Below, one piece after another: positions 1-8,301 of a stretch of 64,000 bases of DNA; the stretch's first letter is position 1, and every line of letters begins with the position of its first letter. Position numbers and translations under genes: made by a program. Origin of the DNA: Flavobacteriaceae bacterium (GTDB lineage: Bacteria > Bacteroidota > Bacteroidia > Flavobacteriales > Flavobacteriaceae); the NCBI GenBank assembly GCA_024743095.1, contig JANSXF010000006.1:33740-97739 (forward strand), given 5' to 3'. A model generated the notes under the pieces. It was not told the origin of the DNA and made no database searches. It saw nothing but the letters and a program-made list of their open reading frames with translations.

Positions 1-46
1 ATTGAACATTTTCTACTTCAAATTAAAAAGGCCAAGGCCATAGGCA

Positions 47-66
47 GCTGTCCAAAAATGGACAGC
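47..66 (-). terminator. Hairpin downstream of the SusD gene
   Basis: A perfect 7-bp stem (GCTGTCC at 47-53, GGACAGC at 60-66) with a 6-base loop lies a few bases past the SusD stop codon. It sits where the leftward SusC-SusD transcript should end, but no U-run follows it in the direction of transcription, so it may be a weak terminator or a 3'-end stabiliser. Confidence 0.4.
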
Positions 67-74
67 CAAAATAC

Positions 75-1691
75 CTACCAACCTGGGTTCTGCGTCAAGG
101 CCGGGTTCACATCAATTTCTGTTTGTGGAATTGGCCATAGATAGTAATGGTCGGGGAAGCCCCTCTGTCTTATATTCACTCCGGTAAACTCGGTCATCCA
201 TACCCCATCGACAACGTCTTTGGCGATGCCCCATCTGCGGATATCGGAGTAGCGCTGTCCTTCACCGCAAAGTTCCACCATACGCTCATGTCTGATCCTC
301 TCCCGCATCACATCTTGACTCAAGCCAGAAGGCAGATCGGGCAAACCGGCCCTTTCGCGAACAGCATTGACTGCATCATAAATGCTCTGGTCGCCAGGAC
401 TTGCCTCGTTCTTTGCTTCGGCATACATCAAAATAACATCGGCCAACCTGATGAGGGGGAAATTTTGGGGCATATTGTTCTGCAAGGTATAGACGGAGCC
501 TGTTTCCACAAATTTCCTCCATGCATAGCTTCCAGCCGTCCAAATTGGAACATAGGCCAATGGATCCGATGTATCCACGGGAAACTTATAAAGATACTCC
601 ATATCGTTTCTGCCCACAAATGTAGACCACGGAACCACAATAGACTGCTGCATACGGGGGTCCCTATTTTCAAAAAGCTCTCTTACCGATTCTTCATCTT
701 GCCAATCTTCAGGGTCGTTCGGGTCAAAAGTATCCCCTCCGGCGTCGGTAAAGTTTGCAAAATCGAACGGTGTCCCATCGATCATTTCATAGGCATTGAC
801 CAATTTAGGGGTAGGCCTGGTCCGCTGCGAACCAGAAGTCGCCCCCATGGCATTACCATAGTTTCGGTCCGTGGCAATTCCATACCCTTGTTCAGCAATA
901 TACTGCACATCAAAAATGACCTCATCGTTATTGTTCCCTGCTACTTGAAACAAGCTATGGAAATCGTCTATCAAAGACCTGTCGCTGTTTTCCATTAGGT
1001 ATTTGAAATCATCCGCGGCCTCTTCATACTGTTCGGCCCAAAGATGTGCCTTACCTCGCATCGCCAATGCCGCCCACTTTGTAGCACGGCCTTTGTTGGA
1101 CTGGTCATAGTTTTCGGAAAGTAAATCAAAAGCATCGGTCATATCGTTCACGATAAAATTGTATACCTCTTCCTCTGTGTTCCTTGGCTTATAGGTCTCG
1201 TCCACGTTCATTGCGGTTTCATATAGAGGCACACCTCCAAAGAAATCCCATAACTTGAAGTAAAAATAGCCCCTGAAGAACTTGGCCTCGCCCAAAATGC
1301 GATTCTTTGTGGCCTGGTTCATTTCAATATCGGGCACATTTTCCAAAACGGTATTTGCCCGGTAGATGCCTTTGTAGAATATCCCCCAAGAATTGGAGTA
1401 AAACGAGGCATTGGAAGGAAATGCCCCCGTTGTGAGACCAGTTGCCCAAGACTGATAGGAGATATCGGTAAAGTCATCCATCATACCATAGATCACTATG
1501 CTGTTGGTGAATTCACGGTTGGCATCATAAAGGGCATTCACACCCATGATGGCATCTTGCTCTGATTGCCAGAATCCTCCTTCTGATAGGCCCACCAACG
1601 AATCCCTGTCAAGGAAATCATCGCTACATGAGCCCAAGGTAAAAATGGAAAGCAATGCCAGTAGTATTTTATTTATCTTATTAATCATCAC
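75..1691 (-). CDS. SusD/RagB family outer-membrane nutrient-binding lipoprotein
   Basis: Surface lipoprotein that caps its SusC partner and captures oligosaccharide or another nutrient for TonB-dependent import. The 538-residue product begins with a short basic segment and a hydrophobic stretch ending in a lipobox (LGSC, Cys22), followed by acidic residues, as usual for surface-exposed Bacteroidetes lipoproteins. The N-terminal part is helical and TPR-like; the C-terminus has the typical SusD ending (YLWPIP.TE....PAL.QNPGW). The length is normal for the family. It lies 7 bp downstream of the SusC gene on the same strand, so the two form one operon. The substrate cannot be read from the sequence; the esterase and Nramp-like transporter nearby suggest a decorated carbohydrate, but this is inference. 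Confidence 0.95.
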   Translation of the reverse strand: MMINKINKILLALLSIFTLGSCSDDFLDRDSLVGLSEGGFWQSEQDAIMGVNALYDANREFTNSIVIYGMMDDFTDISYQSWATGLTTGAFPSNASFYSNSWGIFYKGIYRANTVLENVPDIEMNQATKNRILGEAKFFRGYFYFKLWDFFGGVPLYETAMNVDETYKPRNTEEEVYNFIVNDMTDAFDLLSENYDQSNKGRATKWAALAMRGKAHLWAEQYEEAADDFKYLMENSDRSLIDDFHSLFQVAGNNNDEVIFDVQYIAEQGYGIATDRNYGNAMGATSGSQRTRPTPKLVNAYEMIDGTPFDFANFTDAGGDTFDPNDPEDWQDEESVRELFENRDPRMQQSIVVPWSTFVGRNDMEYLYKFPVDTSDPLAYVPIWTAGSYAWRKFVETGSVYTLQNNMPQNFPLIRLADVILMYAEAKNEASPGDQSIYDAVNAVRERAGLPDLPSGLSQDVMRERIRHERMVELCGEGQRYSDIRRWGIAKDVVDGVWMTEFTGVNIRQRGFPDHYYLWPIPQTEIDVNPALTQNPGW

Positions 1692-1698
1692 TTTTCTT

Positions 1699-4600
1699 TT
1701 AAAATGTTAAATTCAGTCCAACTACCCATTGCTTCATCAAAGGATATGAAATACCCGCATTTTCAGGATTGTACCCATCAAATTTCGTGAACGTAAAGTA
1801 GTTCTCAAGGTTAGTATATATCCTTAGTCTGTCCACTTTAAATTTAGAAGTCACTTCCTCGGGCAAAACGTACCCCAACTGCAACGATTTGATTCGGAAG
1901 TACGATGTATCATACAACCAGTAATCACTATAAGCCGTATTCAATGCTGATCCCGATGTATGTAGCCTAGGATATACCGTGGAAGGGTTTTCTGGTGTCC
2001 AACGGTTCAGAATCTCTTTGCGCTGCAAAAAGCCCTCGTTTATATTGAAGGTATTGAAGCCGTCATTTCCCCAATATTGCTTTACGCCTTCCGCTCCTTG
2101 AGCCACTACATTCAAGTCAAAACCTTTGTAGCCAACATTGAAATTGAAGCCATAGGTTATTTTAGGCAGGGCCGAATAGTCCTTGACCACTCTATCTTGG
2201 TCATCGAAGACCATGTCCCCATTAGTATCCTTATACAACATGTCCCCAGGTCCAGGCGTACCTCCAACATAGGAACCAAAGGTATAACCATTTGCCAATA
2301 ACGCGTCAACCTCGGACTGATCTTGGATAATCCTGTCAAATTCCAAAAGATAAAAACTGTTGAACGCACTGCCTTCTTCCGTAATGGTCGCAGCATTTAT
2401 GGATTGGTCACCGTTAAACTTGGTCACATTGTTCTTCACGGTGGATAGATTGCCCGCTATATTATAGGTAAAATCCTGGCCAATATTTCCTTGATATCCC
2501 AATTGGAACTCAAAGCCGGAATTGTCCATTTCCGCTATATTTTGCCATGGAGGTGAAAAATTGCCCAATACCAAGGGAATTGGAATCTTGGTCAAAATAT
2601 CGCTGGTTGTTTTATTGTAATATTCCATGGACAAGTTCAGTCTTCTGGACAACAATGATAAGTCCAAACCAACGTTTGTGATGGTCGTGGTCTCCCATTT
2701 CAACCTACTGTTTGCCAATTCAATCGGTGCAACCCCCTGCTGTAGTGAACCACCAAAAGGGTAGAGGTAAGACCCATACACTTCTTGGTATGAATAATCA
2801 CCAATCCTATTGTTACCAAGTTTTCCCCAAGAGCCCCTTATTTTAATCTCGTCAAAGATATTTTTCAACCCACTGACAAAAGATTCTTCCAAAATTCTCC
2901 ATCCTGCTGAAAATGATGGGAAGAACCCCCATCGGTTCTCCTCAGCAAAACGGGAAGAACCATCGTAACGAGCATTGGCCTCGAACAAATACTTTCCTTT
3001 GTAGTTATAGTTCAGCCTCCCGAAATAGGACCTCAGGGCATCATCTGTCCCCGACCCATTGGCCGATTCCAGATTGGTTCCGGCATCCAAGATATAGATG
3101 GCATCGTCCCCCAAAATATCGTTCTTCTTCGCATTGAATCTATCCAAACGGTTGTATTGCTGATCAAAGCCCACCAAAGCGGAAAGACTGTGGGTCCCAT
3201 TGAAGGTTTCGTTGAAGCGCAAAAGTGAGGTCACCACAGTGGTGTAACTTCTAGTGCTCTGATTAAAGAGACTATTGATACTAGGCCTTTTTTGGTATTC
3301 AAAATCAGTCTGGAGATTCCAAAGGGAGAATGGCCTAACGTAGATCCAATCCCTATTGTTGGCATAGTTCAATCCAAAGCTGTTTTCCCATTCCAGGTTC
3401 TTGAAGATATCAATGATACCATAGAACTTCAGGCCCAACTGCAATTTTTCGTAATTCCCTCTGGCATTGTCCACCAAGGCTCTAGGGTTTGACCCTTCGG
3501 GAAGACCTTGGAACATTTCCCCTCCATATCTTCCATCCTCATAAACTGGGATGACGCCTGGTGTTGTGTTTCGTATACTTGAGAAAAAGCTCCCTACATC
3601 AATAGGTCCTCTATCCGACCATGAACCAAAAACATTTCCGCCTAAGGTAAAGAAGTCCTTTACTTTTGCATCCGCATTTATACGGAAGTTATATCTGGTA
3701 TAGTCAGACCTGTCCAAGATTCCTTCGTTTTTCAAATAACCTAATGAAATGGCGAAGTTGCCTTTTTCACCTCCTCCACGAACGGACAGATTGTGCTCTG
3801 TGAGTATGGAGTTTTTCAGCATTTCATCATACCAATCCGTATTGGGATACAGTGGATTGCCATTTGCGGATTCCCTTCTCCATTGATCGATAAGGGGAAT
3901 GGGGTATTTTTCCATTCCTTCAGATTCGTTGACCAACTCCATATGGGTGGCCATATCCGAAATAAAGTCTATCCTTTTGGCGGCGGATACCTGCCCCGTA
4001 TATCCACTATAGGTGACCTTGAATTCTTCTCCTTTACCTCTTTTAGTTGTGACAAGGATTACACCATTCGCCGCCCGGGACCCGTATATGGCCGATGACG
4101 ATGCGTCTTTAAGCACAGATATGCTTTCCACATCATTGGGGTTCACATCATTTAGATTTCCAGGAATACCATCGATGACCACCAAAGGCGAGGCATCGTT
4201 CATGGTTCCCCTACCCCTTACCAATATATTGAAACCTTCTGCACCTGGAGCGGCCGAGGTTTGCGAAACATTCAAGCCTGAACTTAAACCTACCAAGGCA
4301 GATGAAAGGTTCATATTGGGGCGACTGCTAGTGGATTCGTTGAACACCACTGAATTGACAGCACCGGTAAGGTTCTCTTTCTTTTGGGTGCCATACCCCA
4401 CCACAATAACCTCATCCAATTCTTTTGGTGCGGGTGCCAACACCACCAAGGCAGAATTCTCGGCCTGAAGCATTTGGTCCATAAAGCCTACCAGACTAAA
4501 TTGTAGGACATCGCTTTCCTCCCCTGCTATGGAGTAGACCCCATCCGCATTGGAAAGCACTGACTGGCCTGTGGTCAAATTAAATATTTCTACATCTGGA

Positions 4601-4797
4601 AGCGGATTGCCGCTGGTGTCCGTAATCCGTCCGTTTATGGTATTCTGTTCATTAAAAGGCAATGCCCCTTTTTCGCTTTCCATGGCCTGCAACTTCAATG
4701 GGGCCATTACATTGAAGTGAAACGCAAGAACAACAAGAAGGACTACCTTTGTTTTGCTCCACATCTTGTTTTCTCTACCTTTAAAGTCTGTTTTCAT
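1699..4797 (-). CDS. SusC/RagA family TonB-linked outer-membrane transporter
   Basis: Outer-membrane TonB-dependent importer paired with the SusD lipoprotein downstream. Order of parts: signal peptide (about residues 14-38), CarboxypepD_reg-like beta-sandwich (about 54-118), TonB box/plug start with the SusC signature (VVGYGTQKK at 132-140, then TGAV), plug, and a 22-strand-type barrel ending in an aromatic residue (C-terminal F). Length 1032 aa is typical. An alternative start lies 11 codons in (4764), just before the basic N-region of the signal peptide. No anti-sigma (FecR) domain or sigma/anti-sigma pair is seen next to it, so regulation is more likely through the GTATAC operators upstream than through a SusC-linked sigma system. 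Confidence 0.96.
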   Translation of the reverse strand: MKTDFKGRENKMWSKTKVVLLVVLAFHFNVMAPLKLQAMESEKGALPFNEQNTINGRITDTSGNPLPDVEIFNLTTGQSVLSNADGVYSIAGEESDVLQFSLVGFMDQMLQAENSALVVLAPAPKELDEVIVVGYGTQKKENLTGAVNSVVFNESTSSRPNMNLSSALVGLSSGLNVSQTSAAPGAEGFNILVRGRGTMNDASPLVVIDGIPGNLNDVNPNDVESISVLKDASSSAIYGSRAANGVILVTTKRGKGEEFKVTYSGYTGQVSAAKRIDFISDMATHMELVNESEGMEKYPIPLIDQWRRESANGNPLYPNTDWYDEMLKNSILTEHNLSVRGGGEKGNFAISLGYLKNEGILDRSDYTRYNFRINADAKVKDFFTLGGNVFGSWSDRGPIDVGSFFSSIRNTTPGVIPVYEDGRYGGEMFQGLPEGSNPRALVDNARGNYEKLQLGLKFYGIIDIFKNLEWENSFGLNYANNRDWIYVRPFSLWNLQTDFEYQKRPSINSLFNQSTRSYTTVVTSLLRFNETFNGTHSLSALVGFDQQYNRLDRFNAKKNDILGDDAIYILDAGTNLESANGSGTDDALRSYFGRLNYNYKGKYLFEANARYDGSSRFAEENRWGFFPSFSAGWRILEESFVSGLKNIFDEIKIRGSWGKLGNNRIGDYSYQEVYGSYLYPFGGSLQQGVAPIELANSRLKWETTTITNVGLDLSLLSRRLNLSMEYYNKTTSDILTKIPIPLVLGNFSPPWQNIAEMDNSGFEFQLGYQGNIGQDFTYNIAGNLSTVKNNVTKFNGDQSINAATITEEGSAFNSFYLLEFDRIIQDQSEVDALLANGYTFGSYVGGTPGPGDMLYKDTNGDMVFDDQDRVVKDYSALPKITYGFNFNVGYKGFDLNVVAQGAEGVKQYWGNDGFNTFNINEGFLQRKEILNRWTPENPSTVYPRLHTSGSALNTAYSDYWLYDTSYFRIKSLQLGYVLPEEVTSKFKVDRLRIYTNLENYFTFTKFDGYNPENAGISYPLMKQWVVGLNLTF

Positions 4798-5008
4798 TAG
4801 TTATCATGGTTATAGTTATTTGTTAAACTGAAATTCTCATCCAAGTTGATTACGTTTTTTCTTCATAGTTCGGAGTAGTTGTTTCATGATCACCCTTGTT
4901 TTTCATAAATACTGCCTCGTTTTCAAGTATTTGCCAAGTCGCAGCAATTTCAACCAGAATCCTAAAATGTAGAATTCTTCACATGAATCTGAGTTGTTTT
5001 TCATAATT

Positions 5009-5170
5009 ATGTATACTAACATATAAATATTTTGTATACAAAAAAAATAATTGTTTGAATTTAACAAAAAAACGTCCTTAAGGAGGGTTAAAATAAGGTT
5101 TTATACATATAAGGAGTATTAGGTAGCCCTTCATCTGAAATTCATATTGACAACATAATGTATACATAAT
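5009..5170. promoter_or_regulatory. Three GTATAC-centred palindromes in the SusC/transporter spacer
   Basis: The 515-bp spacer between the divergent SusC and Nramp-like genes is AT-rich and has no gene. It holds GTATAC at 5011-5016, 5034-5039 and 5160-5165. The middle copy is a perfect 14-bp palindrome (TTTTGTATACAAAA, 5030-5043); the last is a perfect 10-bp palindrome (ATGTATACAT, 5158-5167) lying just upstream of the predicted -33 element of the rightward gene. TTGTATACAA-like sites are a common shape for GntR-family operators; the actual regulator is not in the window. Confidence 0.45.
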
Positions 5171-5202
5171 TTGTATTATTCTGTATGTTTTTTCTACATT
5201 TG
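5170..5202 (+). promoter_or_regulatory. Predicted Bacteroidetes promoter of the Nramp-like gene
   Basis: TTTG at 5170-5173 (-33) and TACATTTG at 5195-5202 (matching the -7 consensus TAnnTTTG) are separated by 21 bases, the spacing used by Bacteroidetes primary sigma factor. Transcription would begin near 5209, leaving a leader of about 100 nt before the start codon at 5313. Confidence 0.55.
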
Positions 5203-5312
5203 AAAACAACAACACTCCTCAATTCCATATAAATAAGTGGAGTGGCCGAATATTCAAATCAAGGCCTTCATAACCAATCCAAAACACAAAAAACCTATCT
5301 AATTCACATATC

Positions 5313-6536
5313 ATGTCAACACAGAGAAAATCCCCCAACAGAAATTGGCTACTCATTTTGGGCCCTGGCATCATTACAGCTGCCCTGGTATTTGGTCCAA
5401 GCAAGATGACCATAACATCAAAAATGGGCGCAGATTACAATAATGATTTATTGTGGGTGATTGCCGTGGCCATATTCTTTATGATGGTCTTCACCACAAT
5501 GGGTGCGAGAATAGGTGCCCAGAACAAGGAAACACTGTTGACGTTGATCAAGAAAAAATTTGGGAAACCCGTTTCCATTTTAATTGGTCTAGGGATATTC
5601 CTGGTGACCATTTCCTTTCAGGCCGGCAACTCGACCGGTGTGGCCATTTCCATAGCAGAGGCCTCTGGCACCGATCCGAAGATATGGGTCGTGGTCTTTA
5701 ACATTGTTGGAATATTGCTCCTGTTCTTCAAATCCTTTTATAGGGTGTTGGAAAAAATAATGATCTCTTTGGTGATATTGATGCTCTTGTCCTTCTTATC
5801 CACCGCAATTATGGTAAAGCCCAACCTATTCGAGGTACTAAAGGGACTTGTGCCGAGCGTTCCCAAAGGTTCAATTGGCCTGATCGTAGCTTTCATCGCT
5901 TCTTGTTTTTCGCTCGTTGGCGCTTTTTACCAGTCCTATCTCGTACAGGAAAGAAAAAAATTATCCAAAACGAATGATTCAGATGGAACGGAAAGACTGA
6001 GCAGTCGTGTCGGCATCATTATTTTAGGAGTAATGAGCGCCGCTGTCATGATCTGTGCGGCAAACGTCCTTCATCCCCAGGGCATAAAGGTGACCTCTGC
6101 CAGCGATATGGGGAAAGCACTTGAACCGCTCTTTGGCGACCACTCCTCGTTCCTGTTTTTGATTGGCCTCTTTGGGGGGTCGTTTTCATCACTGATAGGC
6201 AATGCCGTACTGGGAGGGTCCCTTCTTGGGGACACGCTCGGGTACAATAGCGACCTAAACCACAAAATGGTAAAAGTGTTCATCTCCATTGTCATGATTG
6301 CGGGGTCCGCCATTGCTTTGGTTTTTGGAAGCCTGCCCTTGGAGCTCATCGTGTTCGCCCAGAGCATCACGATATTCTTGGTCCCATTTATTGGTATCAC
6401 CATGTATTTGATCGGAAACGATAAGGCCATTATGGGGAAGAATGTCAATTCGCCAATCACCAAGATTTGGGGAGCATTAGGACTGCTCCTAATCATTGGG
6501 CTTGCCATAAGTAATTTTATCAATTTGGTAAACTGA
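5313..6536 (+). CDS. Nramp-family membrane transporter lacking the canonical metal-binding residues
   Basis: A 407-residue integral membrane protein with about 11 hydrophobic segments and the Nramp opening (GPGI...AAL) in the first one. In true Nramp metal transporters the first helix carries DPGN and the sixth carries MPHN; here the aligned stretches read FGPSKM and GAFYQSYLVQ, so the Asp, Asn, Met and His metal ligands are all absent. The fold assignment is good but Mn2+/Fe2+ transport is doubtful. It is divergent from the SusC gene, shares its regulatory spacer and is followed 39 bp later by a convergent secreted esterase. A role as inner-membrane importer for the compound brought in by the SusCD pair is inferred from context only. 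Confidence 0.8.
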   Translation: MSTQRKSPNRNWLLILGPGIITAALVFGPSKMTITSKMGADYNNDLLWVIAVAIFFMMVFTTMGARIGAQNKETLLTLIKKKFGKPVSILIGLGIFLVTISFQAGNSTGVAISIAEASGTDPKIWVVVFNIVGILLLFFKSFYRVLEKIMISLVILMLLSFLSTAIMVKPNLFEVLKGLVPSVPKGSIGLIVAFIASCFSLVGAFYQSYLVQERKKLSKTNDSDGTERLSSRVGIIILGVMSAAVMICAANVLHPQGIKVTSASDMGKALEPLFGDHSSFLFLIGLFGGSFSSLIGNAVLGGSLLGDTLGYNSDLNHKMVKVFISIVMIAGSAIALVFGSLPLELIVFAQSITIFLVPFIGITMYLIGNDKAIMGKNVNSPITKIWGALGLLLIIGLAISNFINLVN

Positions 6537-6575
6537 GCAATATCTCGAATCAAGGATTGCTCGATACAGAGGAAA

Positions 6576-7400
6576 TTAATGCCTTTTTTGGAACTTCTCG
6601 TAGATGAAGTCCATCTCAAGCCCAATGGAATATGCCCAAAAATCCCATGTATGCCCACCTGGGGCCGAAACATAGGTATGGGGCACTTTCTTTTCCAGTA
6701 ATTCTTGGTGCAGGTCATTGTTCACCCCAAAGAAAAAATCCTCCGAGCCACATGTAATGATAATTTCCAAAGAATCCAAATTATGGGATTTGACCAATTC
6801 AACCACACTATGCGATTTCCACCTATCCGGAAAATCCTCAAGAGGTCCCAATACATGTGAAATCTCCCAATTATCAGGAAAAGGTCTAATATCAACACCA
6901 CCACTCATACTACCTACAACGCTATATGTATCCTGATACTTTATGGCGAGTGACAGGGCCCCATGCCCTCCCATGCTAAGGCCGGTTATGGCCCGGCCGA
7001 ATCTATTGGCAAACGTACTATAATTTTCATCCACCCAAGAAACAAGTTCCTTGGCAATATATGTTTCGTACTTGCTTTCGGGCTTGACGGGGCTGTCCAG
7101 GTACCAACTGGAGTAATTGCCGTCAGGACAGACAATGATCATATCGTATTGATCAGCATACTCTTTTATTGATGGAGATCGCTTTATCCAATCGGCATAG
7201 TTTCCCGAGTACCCATGTAATAAGTAAACCACAGGATACTTTTTACCCGTCGCATAGGAATCAGGCGTTATGACCACCGCCTTTATGGATTTATCCATCG
7301 ACGGGCTATAGGTTCTTACGGTATCAACCTTGGAGCTGTATGCGTTCAGGCTGCTAAGAGCCAATAAAACTTGAAAAATGTGCTTGATAGCTTTTCTCAT
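6576..7400 (-). CDS. Secreted alpha/beta-hydrolase, esterase D/feruloyl-esterase-like
   Basis: 274-residue hydrolase with an N-terminal signal peptide (about residues 1-22) and the esterase family fold. The oxyanion/HG region is at 62-63 (LLHGYSG), the nucleophile Ser142 lies in GLSMGGHGAL, and the likely remaining triad members are Asp221 (GSEDFF) and His250 (GGHTWDFW). Related enzymes include acetylxylan/feruloyl esterases and S-formylglutathione hydrolase; the signal peptide argues for an envelope or periplasmic role, such as removing ester decorations from a carbohydrate. It converges on the Nramp-like gene and is probably transcribed from its own promoter upstream of 7400. Confidence 0.85.
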   Translation of the reverse strand: MRKAIKHIFQVLLALSSLNAYSSKVDTVRTYSPSMDKSIKAVVITPDSYATGKKYPVVYLLHGYSGNYADWIKRSPSIKEYADQYDMIIVCPDGNYSSWYLDSPVKPESKYETYIAKELVSWVDENYSTFANRFGRAITGLSMGGHGALSLAIKYQDTYSVVGSMSGGVDIRPFPDNWEISHVLGPLEDFPDRWKSHSVVELVKSHNLDSLEIIITCGSEDFFFGVNNDLHQELLEKKVPHTYVSAPGGHTWDFWAYSIGLEMDFIYEKFQKRH

Positions 7401-7955
7401 AATGAATAAGAATGGTAGGAAATAATTACGAAAGAAACTGTTATCGGCATATACAGTTTTACTTTAAAGCAATCCAATATATACCAAAAAAATAAAATTC
7501 TTGGTCTTTTCATTTTCCAAATAAATATCTAATGAATGGTTATTCCAAAATATCTATTATTTGTGATTTTATTGCATAGGTTGAACTGGAAACGCCGGAC
7601 ATAGCATACCACCTTCGCCGGGCCAAAGTGAGCATAGCTGGCAGGTGAAAGTGAGCCGCTTTTGGACTTGATCTTTCTGTAATGTGCCAAAGGTCTTTTT
7701 TGTGAAAAAGGACCATGGTAAATAAACAGATAATGGATATAGTTATTTCGACAACAAAAAGTTTTGGTTTATAAATAAAAGGCAATTCGCTCCTCTGACA
7801 AAACCTGACTCTTTTCAACAGAAATCAATTCAAATATTATCGAGACCTTTTAAAACTTGTTAAACTTTCAAAAGTTAGGGTAAGGCCAAAAAGAGAAGTA
7901 AAAAATAAAGCCCCCGAATCTCTCGGAGGCCCTGTGTCATTAATGTGGTCCCTAT
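7401..7955. other. Gene-free AT-rich boundary region of the accessory island
   Basis: No convincing gene is seen in these 555 bases. The stretch 7600-7670 is more GC-rich than its surroundings and has two AAAGTGAGC words (7625-7633 and 7648-7656) 23 bp apart. Short tandem AAAGTGAGC-type words are found at the ends of some IS21-family elements, so this may be the remains of an IS end; no transposase coding survives here. Next to it is an orphan hairpin (7910-7930). Confidence 0.35.
7902..7930 (-). terminator. Leftward rho-independent terminator without a gene
   Basis: GCCCCCGA (7910-7917) pairs with TCGGAGGC (7923-7930) with one mismatch and a 5-base loop. Read leftward, the stem is followed by a T-rich run (TTTATTTTTTA), a good intrinsic terminator. 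No leftward gene ends here, so it probably served a gene that has been lost from the island. Confidence 0.5.
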
Positions 7956-8228
7956 GTGACCAAATATGTGACAAAGAATAAGGGAAAGTTCAAATTTCAA
8001 CCTTGGAACTGTTCCAAAAGGGTTTCACAGCTGTACACGGACTTTTATACCACTCCGGACTATTTAAGGAATTTTAAAAAGCTTAATGCAGTAAGGGGAG
8101 AGTTCACTGTAAAGGATACAATGGATAGAACCTTTTTGAGGGTCAAGAGCATTGATTTGAATAGGCGTACTTTGCCTTTGTATAAAAGATTGGATGATAA
8201 AAATATGCAGTTGAAAAATAATGTATAG
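7956..8228 (+). CDS. Small hypothetical protein in the island
   Basis: A 90-codon ORF with a GTG start, no similarity that I recognise, no signal peptide and no membrane segment. The product is basic and rich in Lys, Arg and Asn. Codon use is AT-rich, like the restriction-modification genes that follow 73 bp downstream. It could be a real island gene, the tail of a lost gene, or chance coding. It does not look like the helix-turn-helix controller proteins that accompany some type II systems. Confidence 0.3.
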   Translation: MTKYVTKNKGKFKFQPWNCSKRVSQLYTDFYTTPDYLRNFKKLNAVRGEFTVKDTMDRTFLRVKSIDLNRRTLPLYKRLDDKNMQLKNNV

Positions 8229-8301
8229 ATAGTTATATTTAATAGCGCATTCTAATGACACATCCATTATTTTAGTCGTCGTTCAAACTATTATTCCCAA
8301 T

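Noticed and set aside
147..998. 283-codon rightward open frame
   Set aside because: Antisense to the SusD gene, with no family resemblance; the codon pattern is that of a reverse-strand shadow.
5313..6536. Plain annotation as Mn2+/Fe2+ transporter
   Set aside because: The fold is right but all key metal ligands in helices 1 and 6 are changed, so the metal substrate should not be assumed.
7540..7818. 92-codon leftward open frame in the island boundary
   Set aside because: No family resemblance, crosses the IS-like patch, and has no plausible promoter or neighbour; treated as chance reading through a remnant.
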